NCBI RefSeq assembly: GCF_963169125.1
Contig: NC_084800.1
Location: forward strand, 145,944,397-146,008,396
Length of the DNA stretch: 64,000 bases
Reading direction: 5' to 3'
Source: Humulus lupulus
Taxonomy: Eukaryota > Streptophyta > Magnoliopsida > Rosales > Cannabaceae
Part shown: positions 22,977-34,289 of the stretch, in pieces
Layout: each line of letters starts with the position of its first letter
Position numbering within the stretch: the first letter of the stretch is position 1
Notes under the pieces: model-generated
Told to the model about the DNA's origin: nothing
The model's database searches: none
The model's input: only the letters and a program-made list of their open reading frames with translations
Position numbers and translations under genes: made by a program

Positions 22977-24782
22977 ATGCCAAGACGTTCAAAGCGACTC
23001 AGGGAGCCACGAGAGGTAGAGTTTCACCTGAACGGAGTCAAGCTAAAGGCCGCGATGAAGGACGCACCTCCACCCAGAGACATGGAGCCCCCGAAGGACC
23101 CTGAGGTTCACAGAGATGAAAGAGTGGCCTCGTCACCTGCCACTCCACCTGGAGAAAGTCCTCCAAGAGCACCATCGGGAAATGCTAATGAGTTCCGGCC
23201 GGCAGGACCCGGGCCCCTCTACCCGTAGGCGTGATAAGCATCCCCGGGTCCATTCTGTGAGCTCGAGTTCGAAATCTCGATTCTATGAAGAGGAAATACG
23301 TGATCTCCACCGTAAGAACCAAAGGTTGGAGACCACCTTGGAGAACATGCAAGAGGTCCTATATGGCCTGTTGCAGGGTAAATCGAGCGTGACCTTGCCT
23401 AAGAGGAAGGAGAAAGGTCGGGAAGGGGTGGAAACCATCGTACCAGTAGATGATGGGAGAACCCGACACTCTACCAGTAACACCCCCCGAGTGAAGCAAC
23501 GCGAGCACCCTGAACCACCTAACCAGGCCCAGAAACTAGCGCCAAGGACCAATGCTGCCCCTCGCAACGAGGACGAGGTCACCTCTAAAAGAGCACCCTT
23601 GGATTTAAGGGAAGAGCTCAATAAAAAGAGGGCAGGCAAAGGGACCACGCCCCCTATGGCACCTCGAGAGGGCAAGGGAAAGGCGGGTCTTAGCCCGTCC
23701 GCTTTGAGGGACTCTCTAAGCAAGAGGAGGCAGGACCTAGACACGGAAATGAGGAGCTTGCGAAGCAAGATCGTCACCGCATCAGGCGGCCAGGTCTGTG
23801 AGGAAGAATTCCACCATGAGTCGCCCTTTGTGAGGGAGATTCAGGCCATCCGGCTCCCTGCCAACTTTAAGGAACCCAATATGACCCCCTACGAAGGGAA
23901 CACGGATCCAAAGTACCACTTGGATGCATTTAACGATCTGATGAAACTGAGAGGGATTAGAATCGGTGCCAGATGCCACTGCTTCTCTGTCACTTTGAAA
24001 GAACCCGCCTACAAATGGTTCAAAAGATTAAGGCCGGGGTCCATCAGGTACTGGCAGCAGTTTTCTGACGAATTCCTCCAACAACACCATGCCATGCGGG
24101 ACTACACGATGCCAGGTACCAGCCTGGCAAATGTGAAGCAAGGGGATAATGATAGCCTGAAGAGCTACATTCACCGGTTCCATATGGAGGCCGCGAAAGT
24201 GGGGAGCCTAACTCACCAAGAGTTAAAAATGGCAATTACAGCTGGAGTGCTCCCAAGAAGCAAGTTGTGGGACAACATGTTGAAGAGGGAAGTCACCGAC
24301 TTAGATGACTTCTACGAGAGAGCGCAGAAGTACATTCGTGTGGAGGATGGCCACGCAAACTTAAAGGCAAGAAAGGAGGAGCCCCACGCAAAGGCCCCAG
24401 CTAACGACGGGTCGAATGCAACAATGAAGAAAAAGGCGTACGATGGGTCAAGAGATGACCAGCAGAGGAAAACCAAGCGGGGGAATGATCATAGGCAAGC
24501 GGCTTATACTTACTATACGAACCTCACAGATACTAGGGAGCATATTTACCTCACCAACGAAGATCGAGTTCCTTTCAAAAAGCCCCACCAATGAGAAAGG
24601 ATCGATCCAAAAGGGATCCCGGTAGATACTGCCAGTACCACAAGGATATCGGTCACACCAAGGCAGAGTGTATCCACTTGAAGGAAGAAATTAAGGAGCT
24701 CATCCGCAGGGGACACCTAGGCAATTATGTCAGGAGAGAAAGGCCAAAGCCAGAGGACGAGCCTGCGGTACCCCAGACGTAA
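22977..24782 (+). pseudogene. Element T gag, two frameshifts
   Basis: The start MPRRSKRLREP is at 22977. That frame ends at 23228 and the reading continues in the frame 23116-24594. The second frame has a predicted coiled coil (SRFYEEEIRDLHRKNQRL region). It then has a retrotransposon gag domain at about 23850-24340 (YEGNTDPKYHLDAFNDLM, AYKWFKRLRPGSI, SLKSYIHRFHMEAAKV). A second shift near 24585 moves into 24591-24782, which holds the zinc-knuckle-like YCQYHKDIGHTKAEC and the following IKELIRRGHLGNYV, a usual Tat gag ending. Gag forms the particle and binds RNA. The two shifts would prevent a full product. Confidence 0.85.
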
Positions 24783-24809
24783 GGGCGAGCACCAGAAATA
24801 CAGGGGGAG

Positions 24810-25330
24810 GTGCGAACCGTTTTCGGAGGTCTAGGATTTGAGGGGGATTCTCGGAAGGGGCGAGATAGATATCCAAGAGAGGCTCGGCGAAGTCCACCCC
24901 CCTGCGTCATGAGTTTGGAACAACGACCCCCGACAAGCTTCAAGGGGGAAAATGACTCGATAACATTCACTGAGGAGGATGCACGGGGGGTACATTTTCC
25001 CCACAATGATCCGCTGGTGTTGACAGTTCAGTTGGCAAATATGCGCGTACATCGATTCCTGCCTTGGAAAAGATGGGACTGGGCATTCGTCATTTGAAGC
25101 CCTGCCAATCATCCTTATACGATTTCACAGAGGACTCAGTGCAACCCCTATGGATGATCGAATTGGCACTCACCATGGGGGAGCAACCCCGGTAGACTAC
25201 AGTCATGGCTAACTTTGTCGTAGTAGATTGTGCATCAGCTTTCAATGCGGTATTGGGGAGACCATCCCTAAGAGAATTGAAAGCCATAACTTCAATATAT
25301 CACCTGGTTGTCAAGTTCCCAACTCCAAGA
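24810..25330 (+). pseudogene. Element T aspartic protease, catalytic site deleted
   Basis: The segment before the active site is clear (SFKGENDSITFTEEDARGVH, LVLTVQLANMRVHRFL, to about 25060). The segment after it is also clear in another frame (LEKMGLGIRHLKPC from about 25063, then FVVVDCASAFNAVLGRPSL at about 25215-25270). The stretch between, where the Asp-Ser/Thr-Gly triad should lie, is missing: roughly 40 bases with a frame change. A stop also lies at about 25192-25194. The protease that would process this element's polyprotein is therefore not encoded here. Confidence 0.82.
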
Positions 25331-26470
25331 GGGGTCGCTAGTATGAAGGGAGAACAGAAAGAGGCAAGGGAGTGCAACAACAACTCACTCCGTGCGCTTG
25401 TGAAACCGCGGGAACCAATGGCCATGGTGATACATGAGGCGCTACGTGTGCCCGCGGAGGGTCCGCAAGAGCTGGACCCTCGAGTCATGGAGGAGTCAAG
25501 AGCAGAACCAGTGGAGGAAGTAGAGGAGGTTACAGTGACAGAGGAACCATTAAGAAAATTGAAGATAGGGAGAAGCCAGCAAAATGACGTGAAGGAGGAG
25601 TTGATAAGATTTTTGAAGGATAATCTAGACGTATTCGCATGGATTCATGAGGATATGGTGGGTATAGACCCCGGTGTGATGTCCCACCATCTGAATTTCT
25701 CCCCAGAAGCGAGGCCCGTCAAGCAGAAGAGGCGGGTGCTAGACCCAGAAAGGTACGCAGCATTAAAGGAGGAGGTTGACAAGCTGAAGGCCAACGGGTT
25801 CATCCGTGAGTCTTTTTAACCTGTGTGGGTGTCGAACCCAGTACTCGTTCCGAAGCCAAATGGGAAATGGAGGACCTGCGTCAATTTCTCGAACCTGAAT
25901 AAAGCTTGTCCTAAGGACAGCTTTCCACTCCCAAGGATAGATCAGCTAGTAGACGCGACGACAGGAGATGAATTACTGAGTTTCATGGACGCCTACTCGG
26001 GGTACAACCAGATCCCAATGAACCCAGCAGATGAAGAGCACACGTCATTCATTACAGATAAAGGGGTCTATTGTTACAAGGTGATGCCCTTCGGGTTGAA
26101 GAACGCGGGTGCCACTTATCAGAGGTTGGTAAATAAGATGTTTGCCAACCAGATAGGTAGACCAAGAATGCAACAGAGCTCAACAAGGACCTTGGTGAGA
26201 TGTTCGACACACTTCGGAAATACCGAATGAAGTTGAATCCAGTCAAGTGCACCTTCGGTGTATCCTCAGGAAAATTCTTGGGCTTCATTGTCAATTCCAG
26301 AGGCATCGAGGCCAATCCTGATAAGATAAAGGCCCTAATAGAGATGAGCCCACCAAAGAACAAGAAGGAAGTGCAGTGCCTAACCGGAAGGGTGGCGGCC
26401 CTTAATAGATTTATTTCAAGGTCCATCGATAAGTGCCTCCCCTTCTTTGACATCCTCAAAGGGAGCAAAA
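25331..26470 (+). pseudogene. Element T reverse transcriptase, catalytic motif deleted
   Basis: The linker and RT start lie in 25205-25819 (NLDVFAWIHEDMVGIDP, then ARPVKQKRRVLDPERYAA and KLKANGFIRE). An in-frame TAA at 25817-25819 follows. RT resumes at 25820 with VWVSNPVLVPKPNGKWR, NKACPKDSFPLPRIDQLVD, SFMDAYSGYNQIPM and MPFGLKNAGATYQRLVNKMF. At about 26160 the sequence jumps from the NQIGR segment to ATELNKDLGEMFDTLRKY in another frame. About a dozen codons that should carry the Tyr-x-Asp-Asp motif are absent. The thumb follows at 26200-26470 (MKLNPVKCTFGVSSGKFLGF). Without the Asp pair RT cannot polymerise. Confidence 0.88.
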
Positions 26471-27559
26471 AGTTCGCTTGGGATGAAAAATGCGAAGAGG
26501 CATTTGTCAAGCTGAAGGAGCACTTGGGGAAGCCACCCCTGTTGGCAAAACCTGAGAAAGGCGAGAAACTATACCTGTACATGGCAGTGTCTGAGCATGC
26601 CATAAGCGTAGCCTTGGTTAAAGGGGAGAACCGATACCTAGAGATTGAAAAGTTGGCCTATACGTTAGTTGTGGCCTTACTTCCATGCGCACGCGATTGA
26701 AGTCCTGACGGATAGTCCTTTGAGGCAGGTCTTACATAAAACTGAGACCTCAGGGAGGCTGATGAAATGGTCGATCGAGTTGAGTCAATTTGACATTTTG
26801 TATACCCCAAGAGCTTCCATCAATGGACAAGTGCTGGCAGACTTTATAGTAGAGTTCACCCATCAGCCGAATGGAGGAAGAAATGAAGAAGGAGAGCAGC
26901 CTATTATAGAGGAAGAGCGAAGGGGTCTAGAGGAATGGAGTTTTCATGTTGATGGGGCGTCCAATGAGGGAGGATCCGGAGCGGGCCTCATGATGACAGG
27001 GCCCGAGGGACACAAAATGTATTGCACGATCCAGTTCGGGTTTGAGGCCTCCAATAACGAGGCAGAGTACGAGGCGCTCCTGGCTGGCTTGCGTTTAGCC
27101 CAGGAGCTGAGAGTGATGTGCCTTCGTATCTTTAGCGACTCTCAGTTGGTGGTTTACCAAGTAAAGGGGGAATACCAGGCAAGGGGACCCAAGATGGCAG
27201 CCTACTTGGAAAGGGTAAAGGGCTATCTAGGACGGTTAGTGGCATATAGCATAGAGCAAATCCCCAGAGAAAGGAATTCCCATGCTGATGCACTCGCGAA
27301 GCTGGCTTCCACCAAGGACGGTGATGTCTTGGAGTCGATACCCGTGGAGTACTTACCCAAACCCAGCATCGTGAGCACGGACGTGCATATGATTAGTGCC
27401 CCGAAGGAGTCGTCGATCGAACCGATTAAAAGATACCTGGAGGAAGGAACCTTGCCTGCGGAAAAAAACGAGTCTCGGAGGTTGGTGTACAAGGCCGCTA
27501 GATACACCTTGGTAGAAGGGGTTCTATACAAGAGGGGGTTCTCAATGCCACTGCTGTGA
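26471..27559 (+). pseudogene. Element T RNase H plus second (archaeal-type) RNase H
   Basis: The first RNase H region (26471-26690: FAWDEKCEEAFVKLKEHL, YLYMAVSEHAISVAL) is followed at about 26675 by a small deletion and frame change into 26669-27559. That frame holds IEVLTDSPLRQVLH and then a complete second RNase H: WSFHVDGASNEGGSGAGL (first Asp), SNNEAEYEALLAGLRLAQEL (Glu), FSDSQLVVYQVKGEYQAR (Asp), and ERNSHADALAKLAST (last Asp). All four acidic positions are present. This extra domain is a known hallmark of the Tat lineage. A stop (TGA) at 27557-27559 separates it from integrase in the same frame; it sits where relatives have Arg, consistent with CGA to TGA. Confidence 0.88.
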
Positions 27560-27562
27560 TGT

Positions 27563-28648
27563 GTGGAAGGGGAGGAGGCATTGAAAGTGTTGCATGAGAT
27601 ACACGAGGGAGAGTGTGGCAACCACGAGAGCGGACCCTCCACAGCTAGGAAGGCAATGAGACAAGGATACTACTGGCCCTCCATGGAGAGAGATGCGCAT
27701 GACTTTGCCACGAAATGTGACAAATGCCAGAGGCACACCAACTACCCTCGGAAACCCCCAAGTGAACTGACCAGCATGACCAGCCCCTGGCCCTTCGCTA
27801 TCTGGGAGATAGACTTGATCGGCGCTCTTCCTGCAGGCAGGGGTGGAGCGAAATACGCGGTGGTAGCAGTGGACTACTTCACTAAGTGGGTAGAAGCAGA
27901 ACCCCTCCTGAAGATAACGGCCAAGCACATCACCTCTTTCGTCAACAAATTCATTGTTTGTAGATATGGAGTACCCTACAAAATTATTTCTGACAACGGT
28001 ACCCAGTTCGAGGGGGGAACTTTCGAGGAGCATTGTAGGGGAAGGGGCATAAGGAGAAGTTTCTCTGAGGTCGTACACCCACAAGCCAATGGACAGGTGG
28101 AGGCAATAAATAGGGTCCTTAAGAAGAACTTGAAGGCAAAGCTAGAAAAGAGGAAGGGAGCCTGGGTAGAGGTGCTACCAAATGTGCTGTGGGCTTACAG
28201 AACCACCCCACGCACGACTACTGGGGAGTCCCCATTCTCCATGGCCTAGGGATGCGAGATCGTACTCTTGGTTGAGATGCAGGTTGAGTCCCTCAGGGTA
28301 CAGGAAAATGGAGACGAGGCCAACCGCGTAGCTCTGGCTGAGAGCTTGGACATGCTTGAAGAGAAGAGTGAAAAAGCACAAATGAGGGTGGCAGTATACC
28401 AACAGCACACCGCCAGGTACTACAATTCGAGGGTGCGAGAGAGAACTTTCAGAGTTGGGGACCTGGTGCTGAGGAAGGTACTCCCTAACACGCGAGACCC
28501 AGGAGCAGGAGTGCTTGGGGCGAACTGGGAGGGGCCGTACCAGGTTGCTCAGTGCATACCCCCGAACACTTATAAGCTGGCGCGCATGGACGACACCATC
28601 ATACCTCGAGCATGGAACGTGGAGCACCTTAGGAAGTACTACCAGTAA
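27563..28648 (+). pseudogene. Element T integrase, one internal stop
   Basis: It is in frame with the RNase H segment. A zinc-binding N-terminus (HEIHEGECGNH, later CDKCQRH) precedes the catalytic core: WEIDLIGALPAG (Asp), ISDNGTQFEGGTF (Asp) and HPQANGQVEAINRVLKKNL (Glu), with AYRTTPRTTTGESPFSM near the core's end. A TAG at 28247-28249 interrupts the frame. It continues at 28250-28648 with the C-terminal domain (ERTFRVGDLVLRKVL, then GANWEGPYQVAQ and WNVEHLRKYYQ). No chromodomain follows. All three catalytic acidic residues are visible. One base change (TAT to TAG) would explain the stop. Confidence 0.88.
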
Positions 28649-29733
28649 GGCGCCCACGCCCAATACTAAAAGGACAGGTGTTGCATGCTATCTTAGTATG
28701 GTAGAGAAGAATCAAAGAGGTTACTTAGATAACCTCCTGAGTAGATGTGAGTCTTTTTTTTATTTTATTTTCTATGAAAATCTCATATGTATCACTGTAG
28801 CCAGAATTTTATGAATGAAACTATTTGCAACTTCGTATGTACTTTTCTTCGCTATGCGGGCATCAGCCAAAGTGCCTGCCGAAATAAATTTCACCAAGAA
28901 CTTGGGGGGCAGGACAGGAGGCGAAAACATGCAACTGGTAGGGGGAACCTAAAAAGGACCCTCTAACGGAGGATCCTAAAAAGGACCCCTTGCCCTCCTA
29001 AAGCAGAGGATCCTAAACCTCACCCTCCTAAAAAAGAGACCATGACCCTAAAAAGGATCCCTTATATCGGGGCCCTAAGCGAAGTCCTGACAAGGCATCT
29101 CCTGGGATCACAAGGATTAGCTACCCTTGTGAACATCAAGGAGGCCATAGGTACTTACAAAAAAAAAAATGTATGGTAACGACAATAATAAGTCTAGAGC
29201 GACCACCAAGCCGTCTAGCCAATAATAAGTTTAGCTAATATATGGTAACGACAATAATAAGTCTAGAGCGGCCACCAAGCCGCCTAGCCAAAAAGGGTCC
29301 CAAAAGAGACCCTTGCAAAAATAGTACTATGAATGACGACGAGAAGGACGTTTCTCGCAGCAAATAATAAGTGAGCGCAAGAATATATAAAAGGGTAGTT
29401 AGGACCCAAGGGGTCGAAATATCCTTATAAAAAGTAATCAAGAGACACCAAAAGAGGTCTCAGTGAACCTTTTCACATGGGTTCCGAAGGACCTCCAGCC
29501 TGGTAAATAAAAGAGGGGAACCAACCGAACCCCATCATATAGTAGAATAAAAGATAAATAGCAACACATGTATATATACATTGAAAAAGAAAGTTTTGAA
29601 GACAGTACAAGAGTTACCAAAGAAAAATAGTAATGACAGTTATATTACAAAGGCCCAAACTACAAAAAAAAAAAAAAGGAAGAGAGCGTACACCTATGGA
29701 GAGCTAGCTAGCAAATGTTATGAAATAACTACT
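28649..29733 (+). other. Element T non-coding spacer with short tandem repeats
   Basis: No gene is seen. Words CCTAAAAAGGACC or GGATCC repeat at about 28950-29075. A unit TATGGTAACGACAATAATAAG plus the following ~30 bases is duplicated (29172-29225 and 29241-29293). The stretch 29290-29470 is related, inverted, to 2440-2640. ORFs here are short and unsupported. Confidence 0.7.
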
Positions 29734-32177
29734 TCAGGGCCTCCTACCGCGGGCACTCCACATGGCCGCTCGAGCGACGGTGTGCTCGCCGAAAGAAGAG
29801 AAATCGAAATTAGGATCCTGCCTCCACACGTTGTAAAGGGCACGGTCTATGGACCTGTGCTCGGTAGTAGCCTTCTCCGCCTCCAAGGAAGCATTTTTCT
29901 CCTGCGACGACTGAAGTTCGGCCCAGAGGGCCTCGACTTCGGCCTCCAACTGGGTAACTCTCTGCTGCGACACAGCCGCGATGGCCTTGGCCTCCTGGAG
30001 TTCACGCTCCAAGCTGGTGACTTGGTCCAGTAGCTCCTTGGCCTTGGCCCTTACTTTCTTCCTCTTTAATAACAAGTTGGAAAATTTGGTCCGGACCCTT
30101 GACAACTTAGCCTTGGTTTCATTAAGCTCTTTCTCAAGCTCTTGAACCCGTGCTGCAAGACAGTCCCTCTCGGTGCACGACACGGAGAGATGGCCAGCCG
30201 AGTCGGCAAACCGCAAAGCCACAGTATAGGCCTGCACAAGAAAGTTAACAACAACAACAATAAGTGACAAAATATATATATATATATATGCATAAACACC
30301 TATACAAAATAGGGCCGACGCGAGGTGCGGGGACTCACCCAAGTCATGGAGCGCCTTAGGTTCTCCCCAAGCTCCGACTGAGTCACGTTCCCAAGGCCAT
30401 TCCAATCGGATACAGGGAGGCTTGAGGCATGTTGGGTGTATCGCTGTCCGTAAGACGTTACCATCCGAGTCAGCCAGGGCTCCCCATCCGTACCAGGGGC
30501 ACCTAGCTGGATGAGGACAGACGACCTGCTTGCCGAAACGGGAGGGGGCGCAGTGAAAGTGGAAAACTGAGGCTCGAGTAGATAAGAGGGAGGCTCCACA
30601 AGGTCGGCGTAATAAGCCCCCGATGATCTAGGGTCGAGAGGAGCCTGAGGGAAGGCGTCGTAGCCCTAAGGGCCAGGGGAAATATAACACCCCGATGTGA
30701 CATGCTGGTCTCGAGGTTGGATGGCCATGTCCTGGTCGTAGGAGTCATAAGGGGGGCATCCCCCGAGGGACAAGGATCGCTAGTGAGGTCCCCCGCATTC
30801 AAGGGGGGCTTCCCCCGGCACCTCCTCAGCCTCACCATCGTCTGGGAGAGGCTTAGTCGGCACAGCCATTGTCTTCTTAGACCCAGGAATCGACCACAGG
30901 AACTTGGGGTCCGAGACCGGGGACAACTGGTGGCGGTTGAGATTTTCCATGGTGAAGAAGAATGCCGCCTTCTTCATGGCGGGGTCGGCATTAATGAGGT
31001 CCTTCATGGTGTTCGCCTCCGACCCAACGACCACAGGAACAGCGAATTGCTCTGCATGATCCACGCCATTGTTAGTGCAAACATGAGTGCAAACAGTAAG
31101 TTCTAACAAAAAGAAAAGGAGGACCAGGGTACTTACTGGGGGTGGCGCGGAAGTGTTCACGGACAGAGAGAGGGCCATCAACAAAGAAAAATTCTTATTT
31201 CCAAGACCCCGGATTGGACACTGCGCCCTCTATCAAGGGGAGCTCGTTATTGGCCTTTTGCAAATAGTAGAAGCCCTTGGACTTGGGGGATGCCATGAGG
31301 TTGTACAGGAAGTGCACCTCTTGCGCCGTAGGAGCGCGTTTAGCCAGTTCCTTGAACACCACAAAATGGCAGCTTAGGGTCAACCAACTGTTGGGTGACA
31401 GCTGAAGGGGGGCCAGGTCGAAATAGTTAAGGACCGCGACGAAAAATGGGTGCAAGGGAATGGTGCCACCTGCCATCAAAATATGCTCGCTCAAAGCCAC
31501 AAGGCCGGCCCTAGAGTGATCGGCCCGGCATGCCTCCTGGGGAGCGTATAAGGCGTATTCTAGGGGAACACGATATTGCTTCACAATTTCTTTCAATTTA
31601 TTCTCGGACACATGCGACACCAGCTCGGACGCCAATAAAGGAGCGTCGTCCTGTTCCTGGATAGATACCTGTCGACGTGCCCTCGGCATATCTGCAAAAT
31701 CAAAAGAAAAATGTGAGGAAGAGACAGAACACTTGACCCTCCATTTTTCCTAGCCAGAGTTTTCCATCGAGGGAGCGACGGCGGAAGCGCTGAGCTAGGA
31801 AAGACTGAGACTAGGGGCTGAGGAGAAGCGGAGGCAGCCCCATGACCGTCATCAGGCGAGGATGGGTTGGGAGGTTCGGGCGAAAGGTGTCCCTCCATAA
31901 ACTCCAACTCCCACTGCAATTCAAAAAGGGTCATCCTAAGGCTCGCTACACGGTCACTAAGGTCTGGGGGGAAAGGAGCTCCGTCTCCTCTCGACACCGA
32001 ATCAATTTCTCTCTCCACCACCCAAATTTTATGCCTAAGTTCAGCAATGTACTCAAGGTGGCGGATGCGAGCCTGCCATAAGGAGTCATAGTCCTGGTGA
32101 GGGTTGCCCTCAGGGGACTCTGATTCTGAGGACAGATCAGCCCCCGGATGTATGTCGGACGGGCCGTCACTGGCCAT
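29734..32177 (-). CDS. Spliced antisense gene of element T, gypsy-type transposon (PF04195-like) protein with coiled coil; one stop
   Basis: Minus-strand exons: 32177 to about 31745 (acidic, MASDGPSDIHPGADLS), then from 31689 (MPRARRQVSIQ) a globular domain. That domain has VPLEYALYAPQEACRA, IPLHPFFVAVLNYFDLAP and GFYYLQKANNELPL, which I recognise as the plant 'putative gypsy type transposon' family, PF04195. An in-frame TAA lies at 31195-31197. An intron at 31052-31136 (GTAAGT...GCAG, 85 bp) joins in frame to QFAVPVVVGSEANTM. A proline-rich linker with a frame change (about 30500-30800) follows. A second intron at 30232-30338 (GTGAGT...GCAG, 107 bp) joins in frame to AYTVALRFADSAGH. The coiled coil (about 29850-30180: ARVQELEKELNETKAKL, SLERELQEAKAI) and end follow. 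The function is unknown; antisense ORFs are known in Tat elements. The join between the first two exons is unclear. Confidence 0.72.
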
Positions 32178-32398
32178 GAGACCTCATCCCGAAAGCGAAA
32201 AGGGGTTCACGTATAAATGAGGGGATGGCTACAAAACACAAAGGAATAGGCTTAATATCTCTAGATGCAAACGTCCTAAATGGCCCACTACAGGGTATAA
32301 AAAAGAGGGGCATGCATATGGTCAAACTCACTACAAGCTCAGGCTAAGGTATCCCATCCCGAGAAATGCTAGTTTGGACCCGATGAATCTAAAAAAAA

Positions 32399-32420
32399 AA
32401 TATATATATATATATATATA
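32399..32420 (-). promoter_or_regulatory. (TA)n tract upstream of the antisense gene, possible TATA region
   Basis: An uninterrupted TA repeat lies about 220 bp upstream of the antisense ATG at 32177. It could serve as a TATA-like element for that gene, but may be only a microsatellite. Confidence 0.3.
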
Positions 32421-32666
32421 CCTCAAGCAGATAAGATGGAGTGTTGTCGGGGTCGAGAGGAGGTCGAGGGCCAAAAAGCACCAAAGGGTTGAAGGTATGC
32501 GTCTCCAAGAATTGACCAGAAAGATGTGTTAGCCTCCAAATAGACATGCCAAAAATTAGCGTATATATAAAAAAAAAAAAAAGAGAAACAAAAAAAAAAA
32601 AGAGGTGAATGATGAAAATGAAGTGAAAAAATAAAACAAAAGAAACTATGGAAAAAGTGAGGTTGT

Positions 32667-32723
32667 GGGGGATAGAACCCCTTACCTCTTGAAAGAGGAA
32701 GGATTCTCCAAACCACTAAGCCA
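32667..32723 (-). promoter_or_regulatory. tRNA-like pol III A box and B box pair
   Basis: On the minus strand TGGCTTAGTGG (32713-32723) fits the A-box consensus of tRNA genes. GGTTCTATCCC (within 32667-32681) differs at one position from the B-box consensus GGTTCGANNCC. Spacing of about 32 bases is tRNA-like, and a CCTCTT/AAGAGG hairpin lies between, where an anticodon arm would be. The acceptor stem does not pair, so it is not a working tRNA gene. Confidence 0.45.
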
Positions 32724-32816
32724 AGGATGTAAGGTGAAAATAAGAGGCCTTGCATGAAGGCCTATTTATAAGAATCAAGGAGAATAGTCTACAAGAGCAC
32801 CTAAAGGTCCTCTCCT

Positions 32817-32831
32817 AGACTGGGGGGCAAG
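32817..32831 (+). other. Element T polypurine tract
   Basis: ACTGGGGGGCAAG directly precedes the 3' LTR start TGTGGACAC. It is the plus-strand priming site for reverse transcription. The same tract occurs inverted at 2325-2338. Confidence 0.85.
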
Positions 32832-34289
32832 TGTGGACACTCAATATTCCATGCCCATAAAGGGTCCAAGGTGTGTGCTAAGGCCCCTTAAAGGCCTAAA
32901 TGCATGTTTGAGCCGCGGGGCGCTCGGGCCATTGTCCATTGGCAGAAACCTTGCATCAACTCCTGAGGCATGAGGTCCCAACCGCATCACCACGGCCTCG
33001 CTCGGCCCACCTCGCACATACACCTACGGCCTCATTTGGCCACGCCCCAAGCACGCATCAACGGCCTCGCTCGGCCACGCCCCTGGCACGCATCAACGGC
33101 CTCGCTCGGCCACGCTCCAGGCGCGCATCGATGGCCTCGCTCGGCCATGCCCCAGGCACACATCGACCGCCTCGCTGGGCCATGCCCAACCGCGAGACAT
33201 CACTCGCCTCGCTAAACCATGCCCAGCCGCGAGACGTCGCACTCCTTGCTAGGCCATCCCTAGCCGCGAGACACCACCGGTCTCGCTCGACCATGCCTAG
33301 TTTGTCCACCTAGGCGTGCGACACCATCCACCCCACTTGGCCGCTCCAGCAGATGGCCACATGAAGGAGGCCTCGCGACAGGGCTTCGTGAGGAGCTTGG
33401 GAGAGGCCACGCGAGGGAAGCCTCGCAAAGAGGTGTCGTGGGCAGCTTGGGAGAGGCCACGCGAGGGAAGCCTCACAAAGGGGCGTCGTAGGCAGCTTGG
33501 GAGAGGCCGCGCGAGCGAGGCCTCGCGAAGGGGCTCATGAGGGAGGCATCTCGCCTCACACCCTTAGACATCTGGCGAGACCACGTGCCTATCACCAATG
33601 CTGGTGGGTGGCTTCGGGGCGCTACAAGAATCTCGTGCCGAGGACCCGAGAGCCCCCTCTTCACACCACGACCATTATGTGCACCAAGTGTCCCATTCCC
33701 TATACCATGAGACACCAATGCTTAGAGGCTCCAGAGCAAGTCGAATGGAATATACTTGCACGACCTGGTACTGGGTACGGCCGTTAAGACCCTGTATGTT
33801 GAGTACGGACACCCGTACCAGTGGGGGAGTGGGACTGTTGGGATAAGAGTTATGGCCCGTACGTCCACGGCCAGGAGTCAGAGTCGACACCACTACCACC
33901 TGCGCCGCTTTGTCTGTTACCACTCCTGTGACATGGGTACGGACAAGTAGTGGAGACATCTTCCTGACGCCTGCCCCTGTACTGGATGCATGACCACAAC
34001 CTCTGAAACCACTCTCCTGACAGAGTACTTATGTACCACTTGGTCTCTTGGACCACCATGTACCCAGGGCCATTAGAGCTTGCTATAAAATGGACTCTAA
34101 CTCCACCTGAAAGGGAGTTGGAAAATTTACTGTAGCAAGTGCTTGAGAGTGAATGAAAGATTGATTTCTCCATTGTTGTTCTGTCATCGTTCTTGAGTTA
34201 TTACTTAAATTTCTACAGCTTTTTATTGACTATCTTTACTTGATAATTTTTTCCAACTCAACTTAGTTGACGAGTTCTCACCGACAACA
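32832..34289 (+). mobile_element. Element T 3' LTR
   Basis: It begins TGTGGACACT and ends CGACAACA, colinear with 21451-22909 including all three minisatellite blocks. Differences from the 5' copy are mostly C/T and G/A changes. The sequence of element E resumes at 34290. Confidence 0.92.

Larger units (their letters stand above)
21451..34289 (+). mobile_element. Element T: Tat-lineage Ty3/gypsy retrotransposon with antisense gene, 12.8 kb
   Basis: LTRs are 21451-22909 and 32832-34289, both TG...CA, 1459 and 1458 bp. By hand about 20 differences in the last ~590 bp (about 3%), nearly all transitions. Flanking pentamers are CGGGT and CGGGC. Order: PBS, gag, protease, RT, RNase H, second RNase H, integrase, spacer, antisense gene, purine tract. 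The extra RNase H and the antisense reading frame before the 3' LTR are known features of the Tat lineage; no chromodomain is seen. It is more GC-rich than its surroundings. The copy is defective: short deletions remove the protease and RT catalytic motifs, and several stops occur. Confidence 0.92.

Noticed and set aside
27542..28663. Minus-strand frames of 160-180 codons opposite T's integrase
   Set aside because: They lie fully opposite conserved integrase motifs; unlike the antisense gene at 29734-32177 they have no coherent domain or splice sites.
32660..32735. A complete tRNA gene
   Set aside because: A and B boxes are present, but the acceptor stem does not pair and no clear anticodon loop can be drawn.
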